Below, piece by piece: positions 52,025 through 62,151 of a DNA stretch of 64,000 nucleotides (positions are counted from its first letter, which is position 1; each line of letters starts with the position of its first letter). Position numbers and translations under genes: made by a program. The stretch spans positions 62,001-126,000 of the forward strand of contig JAUIEJ010000007.1 in NCBI GenBank assembly GCA_030428885.1. The letters are read 5' to 3'. This DNA is from Gemmatimonadota bacterium (lineage in GTDB: Bacteria; Gemmatimonadota; Gemmatimonadetes; Longimicrobiales; Gaopeijiaceae). The notes beneath the pieces were generated by a model. It had not been told where the DNA came from and did no database searches. It worked only from the letters and a program-made list of their open reading frames with translations.

Positions 52025-53002
52025 ATGCAGTCAGGCACGGATGTCGACACTCCGAACTCCGACGGACGTTCGTCGGGGGGGTACCGACTGGAGCTTTCCG
52101 AGTCGGTAGCCGACGGCGTGCGGCGCATGGCCCACGAAGAGGTCGACGGGGCCCTGGCCCGCCTCCGTGAGCCCCGCTACGACGCCAACGAAGCGCTCCA
52201 CGACGCCCGCACGCGCCTTCGCAAGATCCGGGCTCTGCTCCGCCTCGTCCAGGACGCGGTGGGGATCGAGTTGTTCGAGGCCGAGGACGCCGCCTACAAG
52301 GAAGCCGGGGCGCTCCTGGACGACGCCCGGGAGAGCTACGTCGCGGTGCGCACCGTGGCCGGGCTCCGGGAAGACTTCACCGAAGTGCTTCGGCCCAGCG
52401 CCTTCGTCGACCTCCAGGCCCGCCTGGAGGAACGACACCACCGGATTCTCCACCACACCCTCCGCGAGGGCGTGGTGCCCCAGGTCATCGAACGGGTGGA
52501 AGCGGCCCGTCAGCGCATCGACACCTGGCCCCTGGATCTCGCCGACGACCGCGTCCTCGAACGGGGACTCCGTCGTGCGTACGAGCGCGGGTACGCCGCC
52601 ATGGCCCGGGCGTACGAGCCCGAAGGCGGTATGTCGGGACGGGCCTTCCGTCACTGGCGGAAGGAAGCCCGCTACCTCTGGTTCCAGTACCGGGTCCTGA
52701 CCCCCATGTGGCCCCCCATCTTCGAGGCCATGGCCGACGAGCAACTGCGTCTGTCCACCGCCCTGGGCGTGGGCAAGGACCTGGGCGACCTCATGAAGCT
52801 CGTGCGGGCCCACGACGATCTGGCCGAAACCCCGTGGCCCCTGCTGGCCCTCCGGGGACTCGCCCAGGAACGCCGGCGGCATCTATGGACCGGGCTCCGT
52901 CCCCTGGGCATGCAGCTCTACGCCGAGACCCCCGACGCCTTCCGGGACCGCATGCGGCGGATCCTCGAAGCGGCCCGAGGTCCCCGACCCGCGGCCCACT
53001 GA
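52025..53002 (+). CDS. CHAD domain protein
   Basis: The 325-residue protein matches the conserved-histidine alpha-helical domain (CHAD). It has HDARTRLRKIRALLRLV near residue 59 and HWRKEARYLWFQYRVLTP near 211, the two hallmark His/basic helices of the repeat. CHAD domains bind inorganic polyphosphate and are often fused to, or next to, CYTH phosphatases, which are absent here. GGAG stands six bases before the ATG. It converges on cydB with 16 bases between stops. A polyphosphate-granule role is likely from the family. Confidence 0.9.
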   Translation: MQSGTDVDTPNSDGRSSGGYRLELSESVADGVRRMAHEEVDGALARLREPRYDANEALHDARTRLRKIRALLRLVQDAVGIELFEAEDAAYKEAGALLDDARESYVAVRTVAGLREDFTEVLRPSAFVDLQARLEERHHRILHHTLREGVVPQVIERVEAARQRIDTWPLDLADDRVLERGLRRAYERGYAAMARAYEPEGGMSGRAFRHWRKEARYLWFQYRVLTPMWPPIFEAMADEQLRLSTALGVGKDLGDLMKLVRAHDDLAETPWPLLALRGLAQERRRHLWTGLRPLGMQLYAETPDAFRDRMRRILEAARGPRPAAH

Positions 53003-53018
53003 GGCGAACCGGGGTCCC

Positions 53019-54035
53019 TCAGCCCCCTCCCCGGGGGAAGAGGATCCGGCCCTTGAAGGTGCCGTACAGATAGGCGAAGGCCGGGACCAGGAGCAGGGAG
53101 CCGAGTCCCAGGATCCACAGCACGATCCGGAGCGTGACGTCGGGCGCCGCCGCATCGTGGATCGCCACGGCGTCGCGGACGATCCAGGGGTACTGCCCCA
53201 CCCCCCACCCGGCCAGGATCGCCACCACCGTGGCCACCGCCGCGGCCCGGGCCTGGAACCACCGCCGCCGCACCAGCGACGCCTGGGTGGCCGCGAGCCC
53301 CACCACACCCCCGGCCAGGAGGAGGGCCCCGGCCCGGGTCTCGACGAAGTGGGCCACCACCGCCGGCGCCGCCCGCCACCCCGCCGCGATGACCGCCGCC
53401 CCGGCGACGGCCACGGCCCACCCCGCGCCCAGGGCCCGGATCCGGAAGTCGTCCTGCAGCGCCGGGTCGTCGGTCTCCAGCACCAGGTAACACGCCGCCA
53501 GCCAGGCGAAGAGGGCCAGGGTGAAGGCGCCCACGGCCCAGGGGAACGGACGGAGCCACGGCGCAAAGAAGCCGCCCGTCACCACCCCGTCGTCGTAGCC
53601 GATGCCCGGCACGGTCACGGCCCCCAGCACCACCCCGATCATGACGGGCGTGAGGAGACTGCTCACGGCGAACACGGTCTGCCACCCCGAGGCCCCCTCG
53701 TCTCCGGCGGGGTCGGCCTTCCGGAACACGAACGACGTGCCCCGGAGCACGATGCCCACGAGCATGAGGGAGAGGGGAATGTGGAGGGCCGTCATGATCA
53801 CCGAAAAGCCCGTGGGAAAACCGGTGAACAGCAGGACCACGGCCACGATCATCCAGACGTGGTTGGCCTCCCAGATGGGCCCGATGGCGTGGGCCACCAC
53901 CTCGCGTTGCCGGTCGGCCCGGGGCCCCCGGGCCCCCAGGTCCCAGACGCCGCCCCCGAAGTCGGCACCGCCCAGGAGCACGTAGACGGTGAGTACCACC
54001 CCGATGACCACCGCCACCCCATCGGGCAGACTCAC
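53019..54035 (-). CDS. cydB: Cytochrome bd-type quinol oxidase subunit II
   Basis: The 338-residue membrane protein matches CydB. It has LGGADFGGGVWDL near the N-terminus, PIWEANHVWMIVAVVLLFTGFP, RGTSFVFRK and SSLLTPVMIGVVLGAV, with about nine membrane helices. GTG overlaps the cydA stop (GTGA), and GAGGAGG lies just upstream. With CydA it forms the high-affinity terminal oxidase that reduces oxygen with quinol from the membrane pool. Length is typical of the cyanide-insensitive CioB type. menB in this window suggests the quinol is menaquinol. Confidence 0.94.
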   Translation of the reverse strand: MSLPDGVAVVIGVVLTVYVLLGGADFGGGVWDLGARGPRADRQREVVAHAIGPIWEANHVWMIVAVVLLFTGFPTGFSVIMTALHIPLSLMLVGIVLRGTSFVFRKADPAGDEGASGWQTVFAVSSLLTPVMIGVVLGAVTVPGIGYDDGVVTGGFFAPWLRPFPWAVGAFTLALFAWLAACYLVLETDDPALQDDFRIRALGAGWAVAVAGAAVIAAGWRAAPAVVAHFVETRAGALLLAGGVVGLAATQASLVRRRWFQARAAAVATVVAILAGWGVGQYPWIVRDAVAIHDAAAPDVTLRIVLWILGLGSLLLVPAFAYLYGTFKGRILFPRGGG

Positions 54036-55345
54036 GCCGCCTCCTCGTCGAAGCCCTCGGTGTCGGCGATGCGCCGCATGAGCACCACCACCACGCCGGA
54101 GAGGAAGAGGTAGAGCAGGGTGAAGACCGTGAAGGGCACCACCAGGCCGGGCATGGGAGTCACGGCGTCGGCGGTGCGCATGACCCCGTAGATCACCCAG
54201 GGCTGCCGGCCCACCTCCGTCACGACCCACCCGGCCTGGATGGCCACGAACGCCAGGGGCCCGGCGGCCACCAGGGCGGCCAGGAACCAGCGCGGCTGGT
54301 GGATCGGCCGCCGCCGCGTCAGGCGCACCAGGGCCCACAGCCCCAGGGCGGCCAGGAAGGTGCCGATGCCCACCATGATCTGAAACGCCACGTGGACCGG
54401 GGCCACCGGCGGGCGCTCATCGGCGGGAATGTCGTTGAGCCCCGTGATGACGGCATCGGGGTCGTGATGCACCAGGAGGGAGAGCCCGCAGGGAATCTCC
54501 AGATCGAAGCGCACCGTGCCCGTGGCCTGGTCGGGCCACCCGCCCAGCCGCAGGGGCGCACAGGGCCCCGTCTCGAAATGGGCCTCCATGGCCGCCAGTT
54601 TGGCCGGCTGTTCCCGGGCCACCAGCTTGGCCGTGACGTCGCCGCTCAGGGGTTGGAGGAGCGCCGTAACCGCGCCGAAGACCACGGCGATGCGGAGTCC
54701 CCTGCGATGAAACTCCGTGTCCCGCCCCTGGAGCAGTTTCCACGCGTGGATGGCCGCGGCTCCGAACGCCGTGGCCATGTAGGCGGCCAACAACATGTGG
54801 ACCGTGTTGGCGATCCAGAACGGATTGGTCATGGCCGCCACCGGATCGATGACCGGCGCCGACCCCGCCTCGCCCGGAATGAAGCCCGTGGGCGCGTTCA
54901 TCCACCCGTTCACGCTGAGCACGAAGAGGGCCGACGCGGCCCCGCTCACCGCCACCACGACGCCCGCGGCGAGGTGGGCGCCCCTGGAGACCCGCTTCCA
55001 CCCGTACAGGTAGATGCCCAGGAAGATGGCTTCGGTGAAGAAGGCCAGCCCCTCCAGGGAAAACGGCATGCCCACCAGGGGCCCGGCGACCTCCATGAAG
55101 CGGGGCCAGAGCAGCCCCAGCTCGAACGAGAGCACCGTGCCCGACACGGCGCCCACGGCGAAGAAGACGGCGAGGCCCTTGGCCCACGCCCGGGTGAGGC
55201 GCAGGTAGACGTCGTGGCCCGTGCGGAGCCAGAGCCACTCGGCCACGAGCATGAGGGCGGGGAGGCCGATGCCGATGGCCGCGAAGACGATGTGAAACGC
55301 CAGCGACACGGCCATCTGGGACCGTGCGGCGAAGAGATCGGTCAT
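54032..55345 (-). CDS. cydA: Cytochrome bd-type quinol oxidase subunit I (CIO type)
   Basis: The 437-residue protein matches CydA. It starts FAARSQMAVSLAFHIVFAAIG, where the histidine is a haem ligand. PFSLEGLAFFTEAIFLGIYLYGW follows, then a short quinol loop and GWVVTEVGRQPWVIYGVMRT. The short Q-loop and 437-residue length place it with the cyanide-insensitive oxidase (CIO) group rather than E. coli CydA. ATG 55345 begins directly before the first helix; longer in-frame starts exist upstream but precede no feature. It is co-transcribed with cydB and divergent from a membrane peptidase gene. Confidence 0.94.
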   Translation of the reverse strand: MTDLFAARSQMAVSLAFHIVFAAIGIGLPALMLVAEWLWLRTGHDVYLRLTRAWAKGLAVFFAVGAVSGTVLSFELGLLWPRFMEVAGPLVGMPFSLEGLAFFTEAIFLGIYLYGWKRVSRGAHLAAGVVVAVSGAASALFVLSVNGWMNAPTGFIPGEAGSAPVIDPVAAMTNPFWIANTVHMLLAAYMATAFGAAAIHAWKLLQGRDTEFHRRGLRIAVVFGAVTALLQPLSGDVTAKLVAREQPAKLAAMEAHFETGPCAPLRLGGWPDQATGTVRFDLEIPCGLSLLVHHDPDAVITGLNDIPADERPPVAPVHVAFQIMVGIGTFLAALGLWALVRLTRRRPIHQPRWFLAALVAAGPLAFVAIQAGWVVTEVGRQPWVIYGVMRTADAVTPMPGLVVPFTVFTLLYLFLSGVVVVLMRRIADTEGFDEEAA

Positions 55346-55401
55346 GGTTCGCTCGGCTACCCTCGACCCACGGCGGCGTGCCCTCTTCGCGCTCGGTTGC
55401 C

Positions 55402-55407
55402 TATCTT
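55402..55407 (+). promoter_or_regulatory. Possible -10 element (TATCTT) of the membrane M28 peptidase gene
   Basis: TATCTT lies 45 bases upstream of the ATG at 55453, inside the 107-base divergent gap with cydA. The matching -35 region is weak. It is the only AT-rich hexamer there. Confidence 0.3.
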
Positions 55408-55452
55408 CAGGCACTGTCCGCCCGTACCGGCGCATCGCCGCCGAGGCCCGCC

Positions 55453-58134
55453 ATGAGCGACTACGAACTTCCGGAGCTCCCGTCCGACGAGGAGCTCGGC
55501 ATCGCCGGGCTCTCCGAAGAAGACTTCGCCGACGACGCCGACGACGTCGGGGCCACGCCGCCGCCGCCCCCCCGGGATCCGCCGAAGGACCCGCCGCCCC
55601 CCTCCGACACCGCGAAGAAGAAGGCGGCCCCGCCGCCTCCCGACCGCCCGGCGCCGGCGTGGCGGGGTCCCCTCACGCTCCTGGTCCTGATTCTGGCGGT
55701 GTGGATCTCCCGTCCGACCCACACCATGCCGCCCACCGAGGCGGCCAACGCCTCCGACGAGGTGTTCAGTTCGGCCCGGGCCCTCACCGAACTCGTGGAC
55801 ATCGCCCGACAGCCCCATCCCCCGGGCTCGCCCGAGCACGCCCGGGTGCGGGGCCTGCTGCTCGAGCGCCTCCGGAGCCTGGGCCTGGAGCCCGAGGTCC
55901 AGACCACCACCTACCTGCGGGAAGGCGACGGCGAGGCTTCGGGGGCCACCGTGCGCAACCTGATGGCGCGGATTCCGGGCTCGGCCTCCACCGGCGCCCT
56001 GGTCCTCACGGCCCACTACGACAGCCGCACCTTCGCCCCGGGCGCGGGCGACGACGGCACCGGCGTCGTGACGATCCTCGAGACGCTCCGCGCGCTCCAG
56101 ACCGGGGAACCGCTCCGGAACGACCTCATCGTCCTCATCACCGATGCCGAGGAGCTGGGACTCCTGGGCGCCCGGGCGTGGGTCGACCGCCACCCCTGGA
56201 TGGACGACGTGCGCATGGTCATCTCGGTGGAGATGCGGGGCGGCGGCGGGCCGTCCATCATGTTCGAGACCAACGAAAACAACGGCTGGATCATGGATCG
56301 GCTCGACGCCGCCGACCCCCATCCCCTGGCCAACTCGGTGAGCGTCGACATCTACCGGCGCATGCCCCGGGACACCGACTTCACCCCCTTCCGCCTCCGG
56401 GGCGTGCAGGGGCTGAACTTCGCCGCCATCGGCCGGGCCCACGTCTACCACCAGGCCTACGACACGCCCGAAAACCTCGACGAAGGCACCCTCCAGCACC
56501 ACGGCGCCCGGGTGCTGGCCATGACCCGGGATCTGGGCAACCAGGACCTCACCACCGTCGACGCCCCCTCCCGGGCGTTCGTCACCCTCCCCTTCCTCGG
56601 CCTCGTGACCTACCCCGTGGCGTGGGCGCTCCCCATCACGGGGGTGCTGGCCCTGCTCCTCGTGGTCACGGGCGGCCTCACGGTGCTCCGGGGCGGCGGG
56701 TGGCGCGGCATGCTCGGGGGTGCGGGTCTCGGCCTCCTCGCCCTGGCCCTCACCGCCGGCGCCGGCCAGGGCCTCCTGGTCTGGGCCCGGGGCCGTCATC
56801 CGGAATTCGGCTCCCTCATGGGGTCGGCCTTCCACGTGGAGGGGTGGTACGTGCTGGCCCTGGCCGCCGTGGCCCTCTTCACCACCTCCCTCGCCCTCTC
56901 CCTCGTGCGGCGGCGGGTTCATCGGGGCGCCCTCTTCTTCGGCGCCATGGTACCCGTGGTGATCCTGGCCGTGGTAGCGGGCTTCGTGGCGCCGGCCGCG
57001 GCCCCCAACCTCCAGGGACCGGCGTTCATGGGACTCCTGGCCGTCTGCGCCGTGTCGCTGGCGGGCCCGAAGCGGGACACGGGGTGGGCGACGTGGGCGG
57101 TGGTCCTCCTGTTGGCGCTCCCGGTGTTCGGCTTCCTGGTGACCCTGCTGGAACTGGTGTGGGTGGCCATGAGCTTCACCCTGGCCGCGGTGATCGGTGG
57201 CGCCATGGTGGCCACGCTCCTCCTGGCGGCCCCGGCCCTGGACGGCCTGGTGCGGCCCAATCGCTGGTGGGCCCCGGCCACCGCCCTGGCGGCCTTCGCC
57301 CTCTTCACCTTCCTGGGCGCCCGCACGGCGACGCCGTCGGCCGAGCGGCCCGCGCCCTCGACCCTGATCTACGTGCAGGATCAGGGCGGTCCCGGCGCTC
57401 CGGTGCGGGGGCTGTGGGTGAGCCGGGCCGATGCCGGGATCGAGTGGGCCCGAGAGGCGACGGGTTCGCCCCTGGATCGGGAGGAGTCGTTCGAGGGACT
57501 CCGTCTCGGCACGGGGCCCTGGTTGGTGGGCGACGCCCCGGCGGTGACCCTGTCGCCGCCCCGGGCCCGGATCACCGCCGACACCGTCGTGAACGGGCGC
57601 CGGCACCTCACCCTGGCCGTGGCGCCCGGCACCGACGCCGAGGGCGTGGGCTTCCGGGTCGAACCTCCGGCCCGGCTTCTGACCCTGGGCGACGCCGAAC
57701 TCGGAGCCGACGCAGGCGGCCTGGCTGCCGTCTGGAACGAGGGCCGACCCTACAACGATTCGATCTACGTGGTGACCGTGGCCCAGGATCCGGGCATGAA
57801 CACCCTCGACCTGGAGATCCTGCAGCACCACCAACGACCGTGGACGCTCGTTCCGTCCAACCCGTGGGAACGCCCGGCCGAGCTGGCCCCCAACGTCATG
57901 AACCGGAGCGACCGGGCGGTGATCCGCTCCCGGCTGCGCCTGCTCCTGAACGGCGCCGCGGCGGATTCGGCCGGGGCGGCGGCCGGCGAGTCCGCCGCGG
58001 CCGTGCCCACCGTCGCCGCCGACTCGGCCGCCGTCACGCCTCCCGATACGGGAACGGTGGCCACCCCCCCCGACACGGGCGCCGTCACCCCGCCCGACAC
58101 CTCGGGTGTCGGCGGTCGGGGCGGTCGCCGGTGA
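55453..58134 (+). CDS. Membrane-anchored M28 zinc peptidase (Fxna/ERMP1-like layout)
   Basis: The 893-residue protein has an acidic, Pro-rich cytoplasmic N-terminus, one membrane helix (about 75-92), and an M28 domain (about 105-380). The metal ligands are visible in TAHYDSRTFAPGAGDDGTG, TDAEELGLLG and GRAHVYHQAYDTPENLDE. About eight membrane helices follow (about 380-640), then a beta-rich C-terminal domain and a TPPDTG-repeat tail. This plan is the one seen in the ER metallopeptidase ERMP1/Fxna and its bacterial relatives. It probably trims peptides at the outer face of the membrane. The start follows GAGG and was chosen over longer in-frame options because the acidic N-terminus begins there. 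Confidence 0.88.
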   Translation: MSDYELPELPSDEELGIAGLSEEDFADDADDVGATPPPPPRDPPKDPPPPSDTAKKKAAPPPPDRPAPAWRGPLTLLVLILAVWISRPTHTMPPTEAANASDEVFSSARALTELVDIARQPHPPGSPEHARVRGLLLERLRSLGLEPEVQTTTYLREGDGEASGATVRNLMARIPGSASTGALVLTAHYDSRTFAPGAGDDGTGVVTILETLRALQTGEPLRNDLIVLITDAEELGLLGARAWVDRHPWMDDVRMVISVEMRGGGGPSIMFETNENNGWIMDRLDAADPHPLANSVSVDIYRRMPRDTDFTPFRLRGVQGLNFAAIGRAHVYHQAYDTPENLDEGTLQHHGARVLAMTRDLGNQDLTTVDAPSRAFVTLPFLGLVTYPVAWALPITGVLALLLVVTGGLTVLRGGGWRGMLGGAGLGLLALALTAGAGQGLLVWARGRHPEFGSLMGSAFHVEGWYVLALAAVALFTTSLALSLVRRRVHRGALFFGAMVPVVILAVVAGFVAPAAAPNLQGPAFMGLLAVCAVSLAGPKRDTGWATWAVVLLLALPVFGFLVTLLELVWVAMSFTLAAVIGGAMVATLLLAAPALDGLVRPNRWWAPATALAAFALFTFLGARTATPSAERPAPSTLIYVQDQGGPGAPVRGLWVSRADAGIEWAREATGSPLDREESFEGLRLGTGPWLVGDAPAVTLSPPRARITADTVVNGRRHLTLAVAPGTDAEGVGFRVEPPARLLTLGDAELGADAGGLAAVWNEGRPYNDSIYVVTVAQDPGMNTLDLEILQHHQRPWTLVPSNPWERPAELAPNVMNRSDRAVIRSRLRLLLNGAAADSAGAAAGESAAAVPTVAADSAAVTPPDTGTVATPPDTGAVTPPDTSGVGGRGGRR

Positions 58135-58673
58135 CCGACGCCGCACCCTGCCCCGGCTGCGGTCTCGTCCGGGGCCCGGGCGACGGGCCCACCCACGCCA
58201 CCATGGCGTCGTCGCCGGGGTGCTGGGCGCTCTTCACCGAAGTCATGGCCCGGGAGTACTCCGATGCGGAGCGATGGTCCATCCACGCCCTCACGGTGGA
58301 CGCGTACGGCGCCCAGCACCCTGGGGCCCCGTCGTTGAAGGCGGCCCGCACGGTGGGCGCACACCTGATCCGTCTCGGCCTCGTGCTGGAGCGGGGGCTC
58401 GCGCCCGAGCGAGGCGCCCGGATCCGCACCACGGTGCTGGACCGACTGGGCGAAGGCCTGACGTGGCTCCAGCCTCCCGCCGCGGTGGATGTTCTCACCA
58501 TCGATCACGTGTCCGAAGCCGCCGAGGCCGGCGACCATCGGCGGCGGGTGCGGGAGTGGGCGGAGGACGTATGGCGGGCCTGGGGTCCCCACCACGAGAC
58601 GATCCGCCGCCGGCTCGACTGGCTCGCCGCCGCCTCTCCGCCGGGCTTCCTCGACGGTGCGCCCGGCACCTGA
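58131..58673 (+). CDS. DUF5946 family protein
   Basis: The 180-residue protein starts at GTG overlapping the peptidase stop (GTGA). It has an N-terminal zinc-ribbon half (CPGCGLVRGPGD) followed by a helical region (GCWALFTEVMAREYSDAERWSIHALTVDAYGAQHPG) and HLIRLGLVLERGL, which match DUF5946. No enzyme activity has been assigned to the family. Coupling to the membrane peptidase suggests joint expression, though a functional tie is not evident. Confidence 0.8.
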   Translation: MTDAAPCPGCGLVRGPGDGPTHATMASSPGCWALFTEVMAREYSDAERWSIHALTVDAYGAQHPGAPSLKAARTVGAHLIRLGLVLERGLAPERGARIRTTVLDRLGEGLTWLQPPAAVDVLTIDHVSEAAEAGDHRRRVREWAEDVWRAWGPHHETIRRRLDWLAAASPPGFLDGAPGT

Positions 58674-58695
58674 TCCTCCCTCTCCGGAGTCCCCC

Positions 58696-59169
58696 GTGGT
58701 CCAGCGCGACGTCTCCACCGTCGAGGGCTACCTCGAAGCCCTTCCCCCCGATCGGCGCCCCGTGATCGAGCGCACCCTCGCCTTCGTCCGTGAGCACATT
58801 CCCGACGGATTCGAAGAAGGGATCGCCTTCGGCATGATCGGCTGGGTCGTGCCTCTGGAGCGGTATCCGGATACGTACAACGGCCAGCCCCTGGGCATCG
58901 TCTCCCTGGCCGCCCAGAAGCGCCACAACGCCCTCTACCTGAGTGCGCCCTATGCCGATCCCGCCCTGGACGCGAAGATCCGGGACGCGTACACCGAGGC
59001 GGGGATGAAGCTGGACATGGGCAAGTCGTGTGTGCGGTTCCAGCGCTTCGACCAGCTGCATACCGACGTGCTGGGCGAGGTCGTCGCCGCCCTCTCCCCC
59101 GACGCCTTCATCGAGCTCTACGAAGGCGCCCGGCAGCGTTCCAGCGGCCGGCGGCCGGGGCGGCGCTGA
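58696..59169 (+). CDS. DUF1801 (YdhG/YjhX-like) protein
   Basis: The 157-residue product shows the DUF1801 fold: VEGYLEALPPDRRPVIERTL, EGIAFGMIGWVVPL, LAAQKRHNALYLSAPYAD and CVRFQRFDQLHTDVLGEVV. The family shares a frataxin-like or YdhG-type domain and is often proposed to handle iron or small ligands. GTG is preceded by CGGAG at six bases. It follows DUF5946 by 22 bases and precedes the KTN-domain gene by two bases, so all three are probably one unit. Confidence 0.85.
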   Translation: MVQRDVSTVEGYLEALPPDRRPVIERTLAFVREHIPDGFEEGIAFGMIGWVVPLERYPDTYNGQPLGIVSLAAQKRHNALYLSAPYADPALDAKIRDAYTEAGMKLDMGKSCVRFQRFDQLHTDVLGEVVAALSPDAFIELYEGARQRSSGRRPGRR

Positions 59170-59171
59170 GC

Positions 59172-60410
59172 ATGGATTCCGGCGCCGGTTCGCGCTGGCG
59201 CCCGTTCCTGTGGCGGGGGCTCGCCTTCGCCCTGGTGTTCGGCGCGGGTCTCGCGGGACTCCTCATGGGTGTGGAGGTCACCGAGCGCGACCTCGCGGGG
59301 ACGGGGCCGGCGGCGAAGGCCTACTACGTGCTGGGGCTGTTCGTGCTCGGCGGCCTCGACATCGGCACCCCGACGGGGGGACCGCCCCTGGGTCGGGCCC
59401 TGCTCTGGGGGGCCTACTTCGCCGCACCGGTCATCACGGCGTCGGCGGTGATCGACGCCCTGCTTCGCCTCGTGCGGCCCCTCGCCCGCCGACTCCGCAC
59501 CCTCGACGGCCACATCGTCGTGGGGGGCGCGGGCCAGCTGAGCAGCGTGTACGCCCGCAAGCTCCGGGAGCGGCATCCGCGGCGCACGCTGGTGGTCGTC
59601 GAACAGAACGCCAACCACCCGGCCCTGACCGAGTTCCGGGACGGCTACCGCGCGGTGGTGGTCGTGGGCGACATCACCGACGACGCGGTCCTGCAGCGTC
59701 TCCGCATGGAACGGGCGCACCGCGTGTTGCTCCTGACGGGCGACGACTTCGCCAATCTCGACGCGGCGGCCAAGGTGCTGGCCCTCGCGCCGCGTCTCGC
59801 CGGGCGCATCGTCGTGCACGTCTCCAACCTCGGCTTCATGCGGGAGACCGCGGGATCCCGGGTGGCCCGGGACTGCGAGGTGTTCAACGGTCACGAATTC
59901 GCCGCCACGAAGCTGGTGGAAGACCACCTCGTGGCCCGCTTCCACGACACGCCCGACCTCGACCTCGTCGTGTTGGCCGGTTTCGGCCGCTTCGGCCAGA
60001 CGGTCCTGCGGCTGCTCCAGGACCAGGCCTCGGGACGGTTCGGGCACGTGGTGGTGGTCGACGAGCGGGCCTCGGCCCACGCGCGGGACTTCGCGGAGCA
60101 GCCCGGGTTCCGCGACGGGTACGGCCGCACCGTGATCGACGGCGACGTGCTCGACCCCGACGTGTGGGACCACGTGCAGTCCGTCGTGGAGGCCGAGGGG
60201 CACGCCCCGGTCGTCGTCCTGGGCACCGGCGTCGACGGCACCAACGTGCAGGTGGCGCTCCGGGTCCGGAAGCACCACCCCGACGCCTACGTCATCGCCC
60301 GGAGCTTCCGCTCGTCGCCCTTTTCGGCCGAGATCGTGGAGGAAGCCGGGGCCCATCCATTCCACCTGGGTGGACTCATCGGCCAGGGTATGCCGGAGCG
60401 GTGGCTGTAG
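59172..60410 (+). CDS. Membrane protein with two RCK/TrkA-N (KTN) domains
   Basis: The 412-residue protein has N-terminal membrane helices (about 12-33, 50-65 and 80-100) and then two NAD-binding Rossmann units: VVGGAGQLSSVYARKLRE at about 116 and VVLAGFGRFGQTVLRLLQ at about 270. Each is followed by acidic-ended strands (VVVEQNA, VVVDERA). This layout is that of potassium channel or Trk-type regulators, which gate ion flow in response to NAD(H) or nucleotides. Only a partial pore is visible, with no GYGD-type filter, so it may be a regulator or an altered channel rather than a classic potassium channel. Confidence 0.85.
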   Translation: MDSGAGSRWRPFLWRGLAFALVFGAGLAGLLMGVEVTERDLAGTGPAAKAYYVLGLFVLGGLDIGTPTGGPPLGRALLWGAYFAAPVITASAVIDALLRLVRPLARRLRTLDGHIVVGGAGQLSSVYARKLRERHPRRTLVVVEQNANHPALTEFRDGYRAVVVVGDITDDAVLQRLRMERAHRVLLLTGDDFANLDAAAKVLALAPRLAGRIVVHVSNLGFMRETAGSRVARDCEVFNGHEFAATKLVEDHLVARFHDTPDLDLVVLAGFGRFGQTVLRLLQDQASGRFGHVVVVDERASAHARDFAEQPGFRDGYGRTVIDGDVLDPDVWDHVQSVVEAEGHAPVVVLGTGVDGTNVQVALRVRKHHPDAYVIARSFRSSPFSAEIVEEAGAHPFHLGGLIGQGMPERWL

Positions 60411-60486
60411 GGTCGTTGGCGCATCGGAGGGCGAAACGGCGCGATCTGGCCGAAACCACCCCGCTTCCGCCACCGGAGCAGCCCAC

Positions 60487-61197
60487 ATGCCCACCCTTGC
60501 GAAAGCCGTCCTGCCTCCCGCCGTTCTCCTGACCCTGACCCTCGCGGCTCCCCTCGCCCTCGACTCCGGTGCCCAGGCGGTGCCCCGCCTCGCGGCTCCC
60601 TGCGCCCAGTGGAACCAGTTCGGCAACTGGGTGAGCAGCACCGTCCCGCAGATTCGCGACCCGGCGAATCCGTTCTTCCACACGCGGGAGCATACGGCGA
60701 TGAACGCCGACTATCTCCTCCGCGTCGGTATGGGCTTTCCCGACGAGTCGGGCGCCTACCCCCATTCGGGCCTCTATTCCGAGGCGCTGCGCTACGTAAT
60801 GGGCCAGCTCTTCGCGGCTGAGCTCCAGTTCCTGGCGGAAGGCAACGGATTCCGGTCCTGGCAGGACATGGTCGCCGAACGGGGAATGGGTGCCCTCAAC
60901 GAGATCGTGGACTTCGAAACCACCACGTACAGCACCGAAAGCGAGAACTACTGTGCCTCGGCCCACCCCATCACCCAGGGCACGCACAAGGGCGAGTTCC
61001 TGGTCGTCGCACGGGACAAGTCCAACGGCCGGGTGATCGGCCTCGCCATCGCCGCGACCGAGGACGAAGCCAAGGCCATCGCCCACGACATGATCGAGGA
61101 GGCCGAGAAGGCGCGCGAAGAGGCCGAGGCCGAAGGCGTGGTGGCGTTTCCGGACGGCTGCGGCGACGTGCGCATGCCCCCGGGGTTCGGGTGCTGA
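60487..61197 (+). CDS. Secreted protein of unknown function (236 aa)
   Basis: The ATG opens a signal peptide (LPPAVLLTLTLAAPLALDSGA). The mature part contains NQFGNWVSSTVPQIRDPANP, FHTREHTAMNADYLLRVGMG, YCASAHPITQGTHKGEFLVVA and a coiled-coil (MIEEAEKAREEAEAEG), and ends in GCGDVRMPPGFGC. Four cysteines could form two disulphides. I recognise no family. It begins 77 bases after the KTN gene and may have its own promoter. Confidence 0.75.
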   Translation: MPTLAKAVLPPAVLLTLTLAAPLALDSGAQAVPRLAAPCAQWNQFGNWVSSTVPQIRDPANPFFHTREHTAMNADYLLRVGMGFPDESGAYPHSGLYSEALRYVMGQLFAAELQFLAEGNGFRSWQDMVAERGMGALNEIVDFETTTYSTESENYCASAHPITQGTHKGEFLVVARDKSNGRVIGLAIAATEDEAKAIAHDMIEEAEKAREEAEAEGVVAFPDGCGDVRMPPGFGC

Positions 61198-61212
61198 GGC
61201 GATGGGGGCCCG

Positions 61213-61227
61213 GGCGTCCTTGACGCC
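61213..61227. other. Small perfect inverted repeat before menB
   Basis: GGCGTC-CTT-GACGCC forms a 6-bp stem 28 bases before the menB start. It overlaps a TTGACG hexamer (61220) that could be a -35 element; the corresponding -10 is poor. Role uncertain. Confidence 0.3.
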
Positions 61228-61254
61228 TGCGGAGGGGCCGGGCGATCCTCCCCC

Positions 61255-62151
<897 letters not shown>

